A stretch of 64,000 bases of DNA, taken from positions 1-64,000 of the forward strand of contig NZ_JOCT01000018.1 in the NCBI RefSeq assembly GCF_000717875.1, written 5' to 3'. The notes beneath the pieces were generated by a model, which saw nothing but the letters and a program-made list of their open reading frames with translations, did no database searches and was not told the origin of the DNA. This DNA comes from Streptomyces sp. NRRL S-455 (lineage in GTDB: Bacteria > Actinomycetota > Actinomycetes > Streptomycetales > Streptomycetaceae). This document shows, piece after piece, positions 11,906-23,672 of the stretch. The position numbers were made by a program, and so were the translations under genes. Every line of letters starts with the position of its first letter. Within the stretch, counting starts at the first letter, position 1.

Positions 11906-13261
11906 TCAGGACCGCTTTCGACCGAGGTTCTTCCGGGTCCATTCGACGGCGTCCGCGTAGCGGGCCTCCGCGCCGTGCCGGGTGGGCTCGTAGTACTCGC
12001 GGTCCTTGAGGGCGTCCGGGGCGTACTGCTGAGCGGCGATGCCCTCGGGCAGGTCGTGCGGATACACGTACCCCTTGCCGTGGCCGAGCTTGGTCGCGCC
12101 CTTGTAGTGGCTGTCCCGCAGATGCGCGGGGACCGGGCCGGCCAGGCCCTTGCGGACGTCCTCCAGCGCGGCGCCGATCGCGGTGGTCGCGGCGTTGGAC
12201 TTCGGCGCGAGGGCGAGGGCGATGGTGGCGTGGCTGAGGGTGAGGGCGGCCTCCGGGAAGCCGATCATGGCGACGGCCTGGGCGGCGGCGACCGCCGTCT
12301 GCAGGGCGGTCGGGTCCGCGAGACCGATGTCCTCGCTGGCGGAGATCATCAGGCGCCGGGCGATGAAGCGGGGGTCCTCGCCGGCCTCGATCATGCGGGC
12401 CAGGTAGTGCAGGGCGGCGTCGACGTCGGAGCCGCGGATGGACTTGATGAGGGCGCTGGCCACGTCGTAGTGCTGGTCGCCGTCGCGGTCGTACTTCACG
12501 GCGGCCCGGTCGACCGTCTCCTCCAGGGTGGTCAGGCCGATCTCCGTCTCGCCCTTGTCGAGGGCGGCTCCGGCGGCCGCCTCCAGGGCGGTGAGGGCGC
12601 GGCGGGCGTCGCCGCCGGCGATGCGCAGCAGGTGGTTCTCGGTCTCCTCGGGGAGGGTGACGGCGCTCTTGAGGCCGCGCTCGTCGGTGAGGGCGCGGCG
12701 GATGAGCCCTCTGATGTCGTCGTCCGTGAGCGGTTCGAGGGTGAGCAGCAGGGAGCGGGACAGCAGGGGTGAGATCACCGAGAAGTACGGATTCTCCGTG
12801 GTCGCCGCGATGAGCGTGACCCAGCGGTTCTCGACGGCCGGGAGCAGGGAGTCCTGCTGGGCCTTGCTGAAGCGGTGGATCTCGTCGAGGAAGAGGACCG
12901 TCTCCTTGCCGTACCCGCCGGAGGCTCGGCGGGCGCCGTCGATGACCGCGCGGACCTCCTTGACGCCCGCGGTGATCGCGGACAGCTCGACGAAACGGGC
13001 GTCGGTGGCCTTGGAGACGACGTACGCCAGGGTGGTCTTGCCGGTGCCGGGCGGGCCCCAGAGGAGCACCGAGGAGGCGCCGGCCGGTCCGGAGGCGCCC
13101 TCGCCGACCAGTCTGCGCAGGGGTGAGCCGGGCTTCAGCAGGTGCTGCTGGCCCACGACCTCGTCGAGGGTGCGCGGGCGCATCCGCACCGCCAGGGGGC
13201 TGCTGGTCGGTTCCTTCTCCTGGCGTTCTTCTGCTGCGGCGGTGAACAGGTCGGGCTCCAC
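11906..13261 (-). CDS. rarA: Replication-associated recombination protein A (RarA/MgsA) AAA ATPase
   Basis: 451 residues. It is a clamp-loader-like AAA+ ATPase acting at stalled replication forks. [15 protein letters not shown] lies near residue 29, Walker [10 protein letters not shown] near 69, Walker [10 protein letters not shown] near 122, and sensor AATTENPYF near 152. The C-terminal MgsA oligomerisation region includes EDIGLADP and [18 protein letters not shown]. The start is GTG at 13261 with only a weak binding site; the N-terminus (EPDLFTAAA) is family-like. The next upstream gene is 56 bp away. Confidence 0.94.
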   Translation of the reverse strand: MEPDLFTAAAEERQEKEPTSSPLAVRMRPRTLDEVVGQQHLLKPGSPLRRLVGEGASGPAGASSVLLWGPPGTGKTTLAYVVSKATDARFVELSAITAGVKEVRAVIDGARRASGGYGKETVLFLDEIHRFSKAQQDSLLPAVENRWVTLIAATTENPYFSVISPLLSRSLLLTLEPLTDDDIRGLIRRALTDERGLKSAVTLPEETENHLLRIAGGDARRALTALEAAAGAALDKGETEIGLTTLEETVDRAAVKYDRDGDQHYDVASALIKSIRGSDVDAALHYLARMIEAGEDPRFIARRLMISASEDIGLADPTALQTAVAAAQAVAMIGFPEAALTLSHATIALALAPKSNAATTAIGAALEDVRKGLAGPVPAHLRDSHYKGATKLGHGKGYVYPHDLPEGIAAQQYAPDALKDREYYEPTRHGAEARYADAVEWTRKNLGRKRS

Positions 13262-13317
13262 GTCAGAAACCCTAAATCACGGCACCGACAATCCGGCCGG
13301 GCCCCGGAACGCCCGGG

Positions 13318-13974
13318 TCAGCTGGTCCAGAAGTCCCACCAGCGGGTGAGGACCAGCATGCCGATGATGCCGACGTGCAGCACGGGCATGACCCAGGTGA
13401 ACTCGCCGAAGAAGCCCTTGAGCCAGCTCGGGGCGGGCAGGAAGCCCTTGCGGATGTTGAACGACGTCACGTACCAGAACATCAGGATCGTGGCGACCCA
13501 GGCCAGGCAGCACCACAGGCACAGCGCGTTGATCCGGTACAGGGACTGGAACATCAGCCAGGCGCAGAAGCCGACGCCGAACAGGCAGCCGGCGTTGAAG
13601 GTGAGCCAGTACCAGCGCGGGAAGCGGGCGCGGGCGAGCAGGGCCACTCCGACGCCGATGACGATCGCGTAGGTGACCAGGCCGAGCATCGGGTTCGGGA
13701 AGCCGAAGACCTCGGCCTGCTTGCTCTCCATGACGCTGCCGCAGGAGACGACGGGGTTGAGGCTGCAGCCGGGCGTGAACGTCTTGCCCTCGACCTTGGC
13801 CTCGAGGATCTTGAACTTGTCGATCGTGATGACCCACGAGGCGAGCACCCCCGCCGCACCGGTGATCACCAGCAGCAGGGCCAGAGCCCGGCTGCCGCCC
13901 TCACGGCGGGGCGCGATCTCGGCGCGCTCCGGCTGGGCCTCCGTGGAGACGTCCTTCACTGTCGTCTTGCTCAT
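13318..13974 (-). CDS. Vitamin K epoxide reductase (VKOR) family membrane protein
   Basis: About 218 residues with five predicted membrane helices. The two expected cysteine features are present: the loop pair in CSLNPVVSCGSV and the redox CxxC in ALCLWCC. Bacterial VKOR homologues re-oxidise DsbA-like proteins and pass electrons to quinone, driving disulphide formation outside the cytoplasm. No fused thioredoxin domain is present and no Dsb partner adjoins it. I chose ATG 13974; an in-frame TTG at 14007 would add 11 residues. It lies between hisS and rarA. Confidence 0.88.
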   Translation of the reverse strand: MSKTTVKDVSTEAQPERAEIAPRREGGSRALALLLVITGAAGVLASWVITIDKFKILEAKVEGKTFTPGCSLNPVVSCGSVMESKQAEVFGFPNPMLGLVTYAIVIGVGVALLARARFPRWYWLTFNAGCLFGVGFCAWLMFQSLYRINALCLWCCLAWVATILMFWYVTSFNIRKGFLPAPSWLKGFFGEFTWVMPVLHVGIIGMLVLTRWWDFWTS

Positions 13975-14188
13975 CCCGCCCGATTCCGTCACTCGAGACC
14001 CGGACAACTTCGGTCAGGGCCATTCTGCCGCACGGGGGCTGTGTGCACCGTTCAGTGGACATAAGCATGTCCGCAGGGTCGTCCCCGAGGGTTCGGTTCC
14101 GGCCAACGCTCGTAGCACGACAGCACAGGCGTACGGCCTTGGGAGAGCGAGGAAGGCGCCGAGAACCCCGGCGCCCTCCGAATGCGCC

Positions 14189-15451
14189 TCAGCCGAGCCG
14201 GGCCTCCAGCTCCGCCACGATCTCGTTCACACCCACCGCCGTCTGCTCGCCCGACTCCATGTCCTTGAGCTGGACGACGCCCTCGGCGAGGTCGCGTTCG
14301 CCGGCGACGATCGTGTAGCGGGCGCCGCTGCGGTTGGCGTTCTTCATCGCGCCCTTGAGGCCCTTGCCGCCGTAGGAGAAGTCGGCCGCGATGCCGTTCT
14401 TGCGCAGCTCCGTGACCTTGGCGAACAGGACGCGGCGGGCCTCCTCGCCGAGCGGGACGGCGAACACGCTGGTGGTGGCGGGCAGTTCGAGCTCGACGCC
14501 CTCCGCTTCCAGGGCGAGGACGGTGCGGTCGACGCCGAGGGCCCAGCCGACGGACGGCAGCGCGGGTCCGCCGATCATCTCGGACAGGCCGTCGTAGCGG
14601 CCGCCGCCGCCCACCGCGGACTGGGAGCCGAGGCCGTCGTGGACGAACTCGAAGGTCGTGCGGGTGTAGTAGTCCAGGCCGCGCACCAGCTTCGGGTCGT
14701 CCTCGAAGGCGACGCCCGCCGCCGTGATCAGCTCGCGGACCTCCTCGTGGTACGTCTTGCACGCGTCGCACAGGTAGTCGCGCAGCAGTGGGGCCTCCCC
14801 CAGCTGCTTCTGGACCGACTCGCGCTTGTCGTCCAGGACGCGCAGCGGGTTGATCTCCGCGCGGCGCAGTGTGTCCTCGTCCAGGTCCAGGCCGCGCAGG
14901 AACTCCTGCAGCGCGGTCCGGTACACCGGGCGGCACTCCTTGTCGCCCAGGCTGTTGAGCAGGATCCGGAAGTCGCTCAGGCCCAGCGAGCGGTACGCCT
15001 GGTCGGCCAGGATGATCAGCTCGGCGTCGAGCGCCGGGTCCTCGGCGCCGATCGCCTCGGCGCCGACCTGCGAGAAGTGGCGGTAGCGGCCCTTCTGGGG
15101 GCGCTCGTAGCGGTAGTACGAACCCGAGTACCAGAGCTTGACCGGGAGGTTGCCCGCCTTGTGCAGGTTGGCCTCCAGCGCCGCGCGCAGGACCGAGGCC
15201 GTGCCCTCGGGGCGCAGGGCGAGCCGGTCGCCGCCCTTGGTCTCGAAGGCGTACATCTCCTTCGTGACGATGTCGGTCGACTCACCGACCCCGCGCGCGA
15301 ACAGCTCCACGCTCTCGAAGCCCGGCGTCTCGATGTAGCCGTAGCCGGAGTTGCGCAGCGGCGCGGCGATGGCCTCGCGGACGGCGAGGTACTTCGCGCT
15401 GTCCGGCGGGATCAGGTCGTACGTGCCCTTGGGGGCCTTGAAGGTGCTCAC
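14189..15451 (-). CDS. hisS: Histidyl-tRNA synthetase
   Basis: 420 residues, the expected length. Class II motif 1 region at the N-terminus ([15 protein letters not shown]), motif 2 in [16 protein letters not shown], the histidine-specific [12 protein letters not shown] and the [15 protein letters not shown] loop, then motif 3 (GWALGVDRT) and a C-terminal anticodon-binding domain. GTG start at 15451, 11 bp after the upstream metallo-hydrolase stop, so the two are probably one transcript. Confidence 0.97.
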   Translation of the reverse strand: MSTFKAPKGTYDLIPPDSAKYLAVREAIAAPLRNSGYGYIETPGFESVELFARGVGESTDIVTKEMYAFETKGGDRLALRPEGTASVLRAALEANLHKAGNLPVKLWYSGSYYRYERPQKGRYRHFSQVGAEAIGAEDPALDAELIILADQAYRSLGLSDFRILLNSLGDKECRPVYRTALQEFLRGLDLDEDTLRRAEINPLRVLDDKRESVQKQLGEAPLLRDYLCDACKTYHEEVRELITAAGVAFEDDPKLVRGLDYYTRTTFEFVHDGLGSQSAVGGGGRYDGLSEMIGGPALPSVGWALGVDRTVLALEAEGVELELPATTSVFAVPLGEEARRVLFAKVTELRKNGIAADFSYGGKGLKGAMKNANRSGARYTIVAGERDLAEGVVQLKDMESGEQTAVGVNEIVAELEARLG

Positions 15452-15462
15452 GGAAGGTCTCG

Positions 15463-16170
15463 TCACATTCCTCGTCGGGGAGCGTCGAAGGCTCCCTGGC
15501 CGGCCGCCACCTGCCGCAGATACGGGTTGGTGGCGCGCTCCTGGCCGATGGTCGTCTGGGGGCCGTGGCCGGACAGCACCACGGTCGAGTCGTCGAGCGG
15601 CAGGCACACGCGGGCCAGCGAGTCGAGCATCTCGGCCATGTCACCGCCGGGCAGGTCGGTGCGTCCGATGGAGCCGGCGAACAGCAGGTCGCCCGAGAAC
15701 AGGATCGGCGGGATGTCCGCCGCCTCGGGCATGCCGAAGGTCACCGACCCCTTGGTATGGCCGGGCGCGTGGGCGACGGACAGCTCCAGGCCCGCCAGCT
15801 CCAGCTTCGCCCCGTCGGCCAGCTCCTTGACGTCGTCCGGCTCCCCCACGGTCAGCTCGCCCAGCAGCGGCATCCCGATGGAACGGCCGATCCCCTTCTC
15901 GGGGTCGTTCATCATGTACCGGTCGTCGGGGTGGATCCAGGCCGGCACGTCGTGCGCGCCGCACACCGGGACGACCGAGGCCACGTGGTCGATGTGGCCG
16001 TGGGTGAGGACGACGGCGACGGGCTTGAGCCGATGCTTCCTGATCGCTTCCTCGACGCCGTCGGCGGCCTGATGGCCGGGGTCGATGATCACGCACTCCT
16101 CACCGGCGGCGGGGGCGACGAGATAGCAGTTCGTCCCCCAGGCCCCGGCGGGGAACCCGGCAATGAGCAC
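15463..16170 (-). CDS. Metallo-beta-lactamase-fold hydrolase (glyoxalase II-like)
   Basis: 235 residues. The dinuclear metal motif THGHIDH is near residue 56, HAPGHTKGS supplies a further His near 134, FSGDLLF supplies the bridging Asp, and a late LSGHGPQT gives the final His. Such proteins hydrolyse thioesters or related bonds. The position between hisS and a cyclophilin gene matches the glyoxalase-II-like gene of the conserved actinobacterial block. GTG start with GAAGGA upstream. The true substrate is unknown; streptomycetes use mycothiol rather than glutathione. Confidence 0.88.
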   Translation of the reverse strand: MLIAGFPAGAWGTNCYLVAPAAGEECVIIDPGHQAADGVEEAIRKHRLKPVAVVLTHGHIDHVASVVPVCGAHDVPAWIHPDDRYMMNDPEKGIGRSIGMPLLGELTVGEPDDVKELADGAKLELAGLELSVAHAPGHTKGSVTFGMPEAADIPPILFSGDLLFAGSIGRTDLPGGDMAEMLDSLARVCLPLDDSTVVLSGHGPQTTIGQERATNPYLRQVAAGQGAFDAPRRGM

Positions 16171-16337
16171 GATCGTCCTTCGTTGTGTCGATACGGGCGG
16201 CTGCGGCTGTCCACAGAGCCTACCGGCGCTGCCGATTCCTCAGCGAACCCATATACGGTACGGGGCACACGCAGGCGGTCGGCGCACAGGACCCGCGCGT
16301 ACCGGTCGACGTATCAGACGCATGAGGAGAGAACCCG

Positions 16338-17183
16338 GTGGTCAGCCAGGAACAGCGGCGGCGTCAGCTCGCCCGTGAGAAGTACTTGCGGCAGCAGCAG
16401 CGGCGCACTCAGACGCGACGCAAGGCCCGCATCCGCAATTCCGTGATCGCCTCGGTCCTCGGCGTGGTCGTGGTGCTGTCCGTGACGGTCTTCCTGACCA
16501 AGCCGTTCGAGGACGACGGCAAGAAGGAGAACGCGGGCGCGGAGGTCACCCCGAGCGCCTCCCCCAGCAAGGCCCCGGACCCGTGCGAGAAGCCCGCCGC
16601 GGGCAAGGTCAAGTCGGACACCTGGAAGAAGGAACCGGCGATGACCATCGACAAGTCGGCGAAGTACACGATGAAGATGGACACGACCTGCGGCGAGATA
16701 GACATCGCCCTGAAGGCGTCGGCGGCGCCGCACACCGTCAACTCGTTCAACTTCCTCGCCGGAAAGGGCTACTTCGACCACAGCAAGTGCCACCGGCTCA
16801 CCAACCAGGGCATCTACGTCCTGCAGTGCGGTGACCCGCAGGGCACCGGCATGGGCGGACCGGGCTACACGATCCCGGACGAGAACCTGAAGGACAAGAG
16901 CCTCAAGGGCGGGGTGTACCCGGCGGGCACGGTCGCGATGGCGAACCAGTACAACGCGCAGACGAAGCAGGGCCGGAACAGCGGCGGCAGCCAGTTCTTC
17001 CTCGTCTACCAGGACAGTCAGCTGCCGCCCGACTACACACCGTTCGGTACGGTGTCCGAGGCGGGCATGAAGGTCCTGCAGAAGATCGCCAAGGCGGGGG
17101 CGCAGGGGCCCGACCCTCAGACGGGCAACACGGCGCCCAACGCGACGGTCGTGATCAACAAGGCCACGGTCACGAAATCCTGA
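16338..17183 (+). CDS. Membrane-anchored peptidyl-prolyl cis-trans isomerase (cyclophilin type)
   Basis: 281 residues. A basic Gln/Arg-rich cytoplasmic start (residues 1-33) precedes a membrane helix (VIASVLGVVVVLSVTVFL, about 35-53), a Ser/Pro/Lys linker, and a cyclophilin domain from about 105. The domain shows CHRLTNQGIYVLQCGDP with the catalytic-type Arg, and SGGSQFFLVYQDS. It probably folds exported or membrane proteins. GTG start at 16338 behind gaggaga. It is divergent from the metallo-hydrolase across a 167-bp promoter-bearing gap. Confidence 0.9.
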   Translation: MVSQEQRRRQLAREKYLRQQQRRTQTRRKARIRNSVIASVLGVVVVLSVTVFLTKPFEDDGKKENAGAEVTPSASPSKAPDPCEKPAAGKVKSDTWKKEPAMTIDKSAKYTMKMDTTCGEIDIALKASAAPHTVNSFNFLAGKGYFDHSKCHRLTNQGIYVLQCGDPQGTGMGGPGYTIPDENLKDKSLKGGVYPAGTVAMANQYNAQTKQGRNSGGSQFFLVYQDSQLPPDYTPFGTVSEAGMKVLQKIAKAGAQGPDPQTGNTAPNATVVINKATVTKS

Positions 17184-17319
17184 TCCCCAACTGCGTAATT
17201 TCGGTCGCGCGGGATGCGGACACGCCCCCCGCCGGTCGCCTATGTTGGCCGTGACGAAACTGTGGACGATGCCCGGGGGTGCCACAGGCCCCTCGCAGGC
17301 ATCATGTGGAGGAGGCGCT

Positions 17320-18549
17320 GTGAGCAGCGACCCGTGGGGCCGCGTCGACGAGACGGGGACCGTGTACGTGCGTACGGCCGACGGCGAGCAGGTCGTCGGT
17401 TCCTGGCAGGCAGGCTCCCCCGAGGAGGCGCTGGCCTATTTCGAGCGCAAGTACGAGGGCCTGGTTGTCGAGATCGGCCTCCTCGAGAAGCGAGTGAAGA
17501 CCACCGACCTGTCCGCGAAGGACGCCCAGGCCGCGATCGACCACATTCGCGAGCAGGTCGACGCGCACCATGTGGTGGGCGATCTGGACGCGCTGCGGGT
17601 CCGGCTGGACAAACTCGTGGAGCTGGTGGAAGCGCGCCGTGAGGAGCGCAAGGCGCAGCGGGCGAAGCAGTCCGACGAGGCGCGCAAGGCCAAGGAGGCG
17701 CTGGTCGCCGAGGCCGAGGAGCTGTCGCGGTCCGACCAGTGGCGGGCGGCCGGTGAGCGGCTGCGAGCCCTGGTGGACACCTGGAAGGGTCTGCCGCGGC
17801 TGGACCGCAAGTCCGACGACGAGCTGTGGCACCGGTTCTCGCACGCCCGGTCGGCGTTCTCCAAGCGGCGCAAGCAGCACTTCGCGCAGCTGGACGCGCA
17901 GCGCGAGGAGGCGAGGCGGACCAAGGAGCGGCTGGTCTCCGAGGCCGAGGCGCTGTCGAACTCGACGGACTGGGGTGCGACGGCCGCGCGCTACCGCGAG
18001 CTGATGGCCGAGTGGAAGGCCGCCGGCCGTGCCCAGCGCGAGCACGAGGATGATCTGTGGAACCGCTTCCGCGGCGCCCAGGACATCTTCTTCGCGGCCC
18101 GCAGCTCGGTCTTCGCCGAGCGGGACGCCGAGCAGGCGGAGAACCTCAAGCTCAAGGAGGAGCTGGCCGAGGAGGCCGAGAAGCTTCTGCCGATCACGGA
18201 CCTGAAGGCGGCCCGGGCCGCGTTCCGGAACGTGAACGAGCGCTGGGAGGCCATCGGTCACGTGCCGCGCGACGCCCGGCCGAAGGTCGAGGGCCGTATG
18301 CACGCCGTCGAGCGGGCCATCCAGGAGGCGGAGGAGGCCGAGTGGCGGCGGACCAACCCGGAGGCACGTGCGCGTGCCGAGGGTCTGACCGGCCAGCTGC
18401 AGGCCGCCGTGGACAAGCTGAGGGGCCAGATCGAGCAGGCCCGGGCGCAGGGCAACAACGCCAAGGCCGACAAGCTCCAGCGTGAGCTCGAGGGCCGGCA
18501 GGCGCTGCTGGACCAGGCGCTGAAGGGTCTGCAGGAGTTCGGGGGCTGA
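17320..18549 (+). CDS. DUF349 coiled-coil protein
   Basis: 409 residues, largely helical. Several DUF349 repeats are visible, each with a W-x6-R...L pattern: SDQWRAAGERLRALVDTWKG, STDWGATAARYRELMAEWKA and a third near LKAARAAFRNVNERWEAIG. The ends carry charged coiled coil (RGQIEQARAQGNNAKADKLQ). The GTG start at 17320 sits after GGAGGAGG. Function is unknown; helical-repeat proteins of this kind often bind RNA or proteins. It converges on rel with a shared terminator. Confidence 0.85.
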   Translation: MSSDPWGRVDETGTVYVRTADGEQVVGSWQAGSPEEALAYFERKYEGLVVEIGLLEKRVKTTDLSAKDAQAAIDHIREQVDAHHVVGDLDALRVRLDKLVELVEARREERKAQRAKQSDEARKAKEALVAEAEELSRSDQWRAAGERLRALVDTWKGLPRLDRKSDDELWHRFSHARSAFSKRRKQHFAQLDAQREEARRTKERLVSEAEALSNSTDWGATAARYRELMAEWKAAGRAQREHEDDLWNRFRGAQDIFFAARSSVFAERDAEQAENLKLKEELAEEAEKLLPITDLKAARAAFRNVNERWEAIGHVPRDARPKVEGRMHAVERAIQEAEEAEWRRTNPEARARAEGLTGQLQAAVDKLRGQIEQARAQGNNAKADKLQRELEGRQALLDQALKGLQEFGG

Positions 18550-18570
18550 TCAGTCGGCACAGGAGGACAT

Positions 18571-18613
18571 GCGAAGGGGGCTCCCGTACGTGTCGTACGG
18601 GAGCCCCCTTCGC
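18571..18613. terminator. Bidirectional hairpin between convergent genes
   Basis: The arms at 18571-18590 and 18594-18613 are exact 20-bp complements with a 3-nt loop. It lies 21 bp after the DUF349 gene and 13 bp after rel, and can end transcription from both sides. Confidence 0.9.
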
Positions 18614-18626
18614 GCGCTACGGCCGG

Positions 18627-21143
<2,517 letters not shown>

Positions 21144-21258
21144 GAGGGCTCCTCGTGCGCGATCCGGGTCCCCGGTCAGGCTCCGGAGACCCCATGGTAG
21201 CGATCCTGAGCTCCGGGATCGCCTTCAGGCCAATGTGAGAGCCGTCTAACCGGCAAAC

Positions 21259-21299
21259 GCCGGAGGCGGGTGCCGGATTCCTCCGGCCCCGCCTCCGGC
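21259..21299 (-). terminator. Hairpin downstream of the small secreted-protein gene
   Basis: 12-bp arms gccggaggcggg (21259-21270) and cccgcctccggc (21288-21299) with a smaller inner stem in the loop. It lies 84 bp after the stop of the gene at 21383 and upstream of rel. Confidence 0.65.
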
Positions 21300-21382
21300 A
21301 CCCTACGTCGTCAGCGCGCTACTGCCGGGCAGCTCGAACCTCAGATCTCGCCGGCCGTCGCTCGCGGACGTCCGCGGAGCGG

Positions 21383-21793
21383 TCAGCGCCACTTGAAGAG
21401 GGCCGCGCCCTTGACCTTCATCTCCTTGATGTCGGCGACGTTCCCCCAGTGCACCTTGACGGAGCCCTTCTTGCCGCAGCCGGCGTCGTACCACTTCACC
21501 TGGCCTCGCGCGTCGGAGCCCTTGACCTTGACGCAGATACGGCCGCCGCGCTCGACTGCCCACTGGTAGCCGACCTTCAGACCGTCGCGGCCGATGATGC
21601 TGCAGTCGGAGTCCTTGACCTTGCTCCAGCGGCCGGGGACAGAGCCCGCGTTCTTCCACGAGCTCGAGCAGCTCGCACCAGCGGGCGACGAGATGCTCGC
21701 CGGAGCGGCGTTCACGGGCGCCGCCGCCGCGGTGATCGCTGCCGCGGACACCAGCGTGACCGCCCCCGTGGCGATCTTGCGTGAGATCAACAC
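21383..21793 (-). CDS. Small secreted protein of unknown function
   Basis: 136 residues. The Sec-type signal peptide is ISRKIATGAVTLVSAAAITAA with a likely cleavage after NAAPA or VNA. The mature part is small, basic and Trp-containing, with four cysteines (SCSSSW, DCSI, ICVKV, GCGKK) that could form two disulphides. The GTG at 21793 is preceded by GGAGG at about 6 nt. The 5' leader forms a strong nested stem-loop. I do not recognise the family. Flanking terminators make it a single-gene unit inserted between rel and apt, genes that are adjacent in related actinobacteria. Confidence 0.8.
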   Translation of the reverse strand: MLISRKIATGAVTLVSAAAITAAAAPVNAAPASISSPAGASCSSSWKNAGSVPGRWSKVKDSDCSIIGRDGLKVGYQWAVERGGRICVKVKGSDARGQVKWYDAGCGKKGSVKVHWGNVADIKEMKVKGAALFKWR

Positions 21794-21815
21794 TCGAATC
21801 CTCCGTTTCCTTGTT

Positions 21816-21854
21816 CCCGCTCGCACCCACAAGTGGGTCGGTCAGGCGAGCGGG
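21816..21854 (-). promoter_or_regulatory. Nested stem-loop in the 5' leader of the secreted-protein gene
   Basis: The outer 9-bp stem (21816-21824 with 21846-21854) encloses a perfect 6-bp hairpin acccac-aa-gtgggt (21825-21838). It sits about 15 nt upstream of the GGAGG of the gene starting at 21793. It may affect mRNA stability or translation, or bind a regulator as DNA. Confidence 0.45.
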
Positions 21855-21970
21855 GTGGTCGGAATCGATCATTCCAACCCCTTTTGGCGCCCTACAAGGA
21901 TCTTGAGCAACATCTGAGCTAATGGATCAAGCGAGGGTGTGGCGGCTCGCTCCAGCAATGTGCGCAAACG

Positions 21971-22011
21971 TGAGGGCGGGTGCCCCGGGAGTTCCGGGGC
22001 ACCCGCCCTCA
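21971..22011 (-). terminator. Perfect 18-bp hairpin downstream of apt
   Basis: The arms at 21971-21988 and 21994-22011 are exact complements around 5 nt. It starts 15 bp after the apt stop and closes the secD-secF-apt transcript. Confidence 0.88.
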
Positions 22012-22025
22012 CGATCTCGGCCATC

Positions 22026-22565
22026 TCAGACGGTGATCAACGTCTCCAATGGTGCGCCTGCCAGCGCGGGCTCGAGCCGCTGCCTGCCGTGGAGGAAACC
22101 GAGTTCCATGAGGATCGCGACACCGCTGACCTCCGCTCCAGCTCGACGGATGAGCTGGAGGGACGCCTCGACGGTGCCGCCGGTGGCAAGGACGTCGTCG
22201 ACGATCAGGACGCGGTCGCCGGCGGCCAGGTCCTCGGCGTGCACCTCGATCTCCGCCGAGCCGTACTCGAGGTCATAGGCCTGGGCGAGGGTGGCTCCGG
22301 GGAGCTTGCCCGCCTTGCGCACCGGGATGAAGCCGAGGCCGGCGCGGACGGCGACCGGAGCGCCCAGGATGAAGCCGCGGGCCTCCAGACCGACGACCTT
22401 GGTGGCGCCGGTGCGCTCGGCGATCTCCGACAGGGCGTCGGTGAGCGCGGTGAACGCCGCCGGGTCCGCGAGCAGCGGGGTGATGTCCTTGAACATCACA
22501 CCCGGCTCCGGGTAGTCGGCCACGTCCCGGATGCGGCTGAGCAGCAGTTCCTTGATGTCGGTCAC
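22026..22565 (-). CDS. apt: Adenine phosphoribosyltransferase
   Basis: 179 residues. It makes AMP from adenine and PRPP (purine salvage). The PRPP-binding loop VLIVDDVLATGGT is near residue 118, and the N-terminal DYPEPGVMFKDITPLL is diagnostic for APRT. The GTG start at 22565 overlaps the secF stop by 4 bp (GTGA), so it is translated with the Sec genes. Confidence 0.96.
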   Translation of the reverse strand: MTDIKELLLSRIRDVADYPEPGVMFKDITPLLADPAAFTALTDALSEIAERTGATKVVGLEARGFILGAPVAVRAGLGFIPVRKAGKLPGATLAQAYDLEYGSAEIEVHAEDLAAGDRVLIVDDVLATGGTVEASLQLIRRAGAEVSGVAILMELGFLHGRQRLEPALAGAPLETLITV

Positions 22566-23671
22566 CGGCGCTTCCCCGAGGGACGGCCGCGTCCGCGGGT
22601 GCGGGACGCCGGCTGGTTGCGGGGGCCGACGACGGCGGGCGCGGCATCCTCGGGCTCACCGGCGTACGACTCGTCGTGCACCTCGGTCTCGCCCTTGTCG
22701 CCGGACTGGGCCCGCTTGGCCAGGACTCGCTTCTTCAGGGCCTTCATCTGCGGCTCGCGCTCCTTGAGGTCGGCGACCAGCGGCGTGGCGATGAAGATCG
22801 AGGAGTACGCACCGGCCGCGAGACCGACGAACAGCGACAGCGAGATGTCGTTCAGCATGCCGGCGCCGAGCACACCGCCACCGATGAACAGCAGGCCCGC
22901 GACCGGCAGCAGCGCGACCACCGTGGTGTTGACGGAGCGGACCAGGGTGCTGTTGATCGAGCGGTTGGCGATGTCGCTGTAGGTCCAGCGGGTCTGTTTG
23001 GTGATGTCCTTGGTCTGTTCCTTGAGGCTGTCGAACACCACGACCGTGTCGTAGAGCGAGTAGCCGAGGATGGTCAGCAGACCGATCACCGTGCCCGGTG
23101 TGACCTCGAAGCCGACGAGGGCGTAGATACCGACCGTGATGGTGATGTCGTGGATCAGTGCGACGAACGCCGCGAGAGCCATGCGCCACTCGAAGGCGAT
23201 CGCGAGGTAGATCACCACGAGCACCATGAAGATGCCGAGGCCCTGCCAGGCCTTGTTGGCGATCTGGTCACCCCAGCTCGGGCCGACCAGTTCGGCGTTG
23301 ATCTGCTCCGCCTCGACCTTGAGGTCGTCGGACAGCTGGTCCTTGATCTTGTCGGCGGCGCCGGTGTCGATGCCGGCGACCTGGATGCGCATGCTGCCGT
23401 CGCCGAGCTTCTGGACGATCGCGTCGTGGCCGGAGGCCTCCTCCGCGTACCCCTCCGCCTGGGACACCGAGGCGCTGGTGTTCTTCGGGGTGGTGAAGAC
23501 GGCGCCGCCCTGGAACTCGATGCCCATGTGCAGGCCCCGGACCGCCAGGCCGACGATGGCCGTGATGGTGATCAGGATCGACAGGCCGTACCAGAGCTTG
23601 CGGTTCTTGACGAAGTCGTAGCCGACCTCGCCACGGTGCAGTCGGGCGCCGAGGTTGCCGAGTTTCGACAT
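22562..23671 (-). CDS. secF: Protein translocase subunit SecF
   Basis: 369 residues with six predicted membrane helices. The first is at about 26-45, a large extracytoplasmic loop follows, and RND-type helices come after (GTVIGLLTILGYSLYDTVVVFD is the classic D-containing segment). SecDF uses the proton gradient to pull exported proteins through SecYEG. Residues after about 315 form a charged cytoplasmic tail ending in basic residues. ATG at 23671 starts 2 bp past the secD stop. Confidence 0.96.
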   Translation of the reverse strand: MSKLGNLGARLHRGEVGYDFVKNRKLWYGLSILITITAIVGLAVRGLHMGIEFQGGAVFTTPKNTSASVSQAEGYAEEASGHDAIVQKLGDGSMRIQVAGIDTGAADKIKDQLSDDLKVEAEQINAELVGPSWGDQIANKAWQGLGIFMVLVVIYLAIAFEWRMALAAFVALIHDITITVGIYALVGFEVTPGTVIGLLTILGYSLYDTVVVFDSLKEQTKDITKQTRWTYSDIANRSINSTLVRSVNTTVVALLPVAGLLFIGGGVLGAGMLNDISLSLFVGLAAGAYSSIFIATPLVADLKEREPQMKALKKRVLAKRAQSGDKGETEVHDESYAGEPEDAAPAVVGPRNQPASRTRGRGRPSGKRR

Positions 23672-23672
23672 C

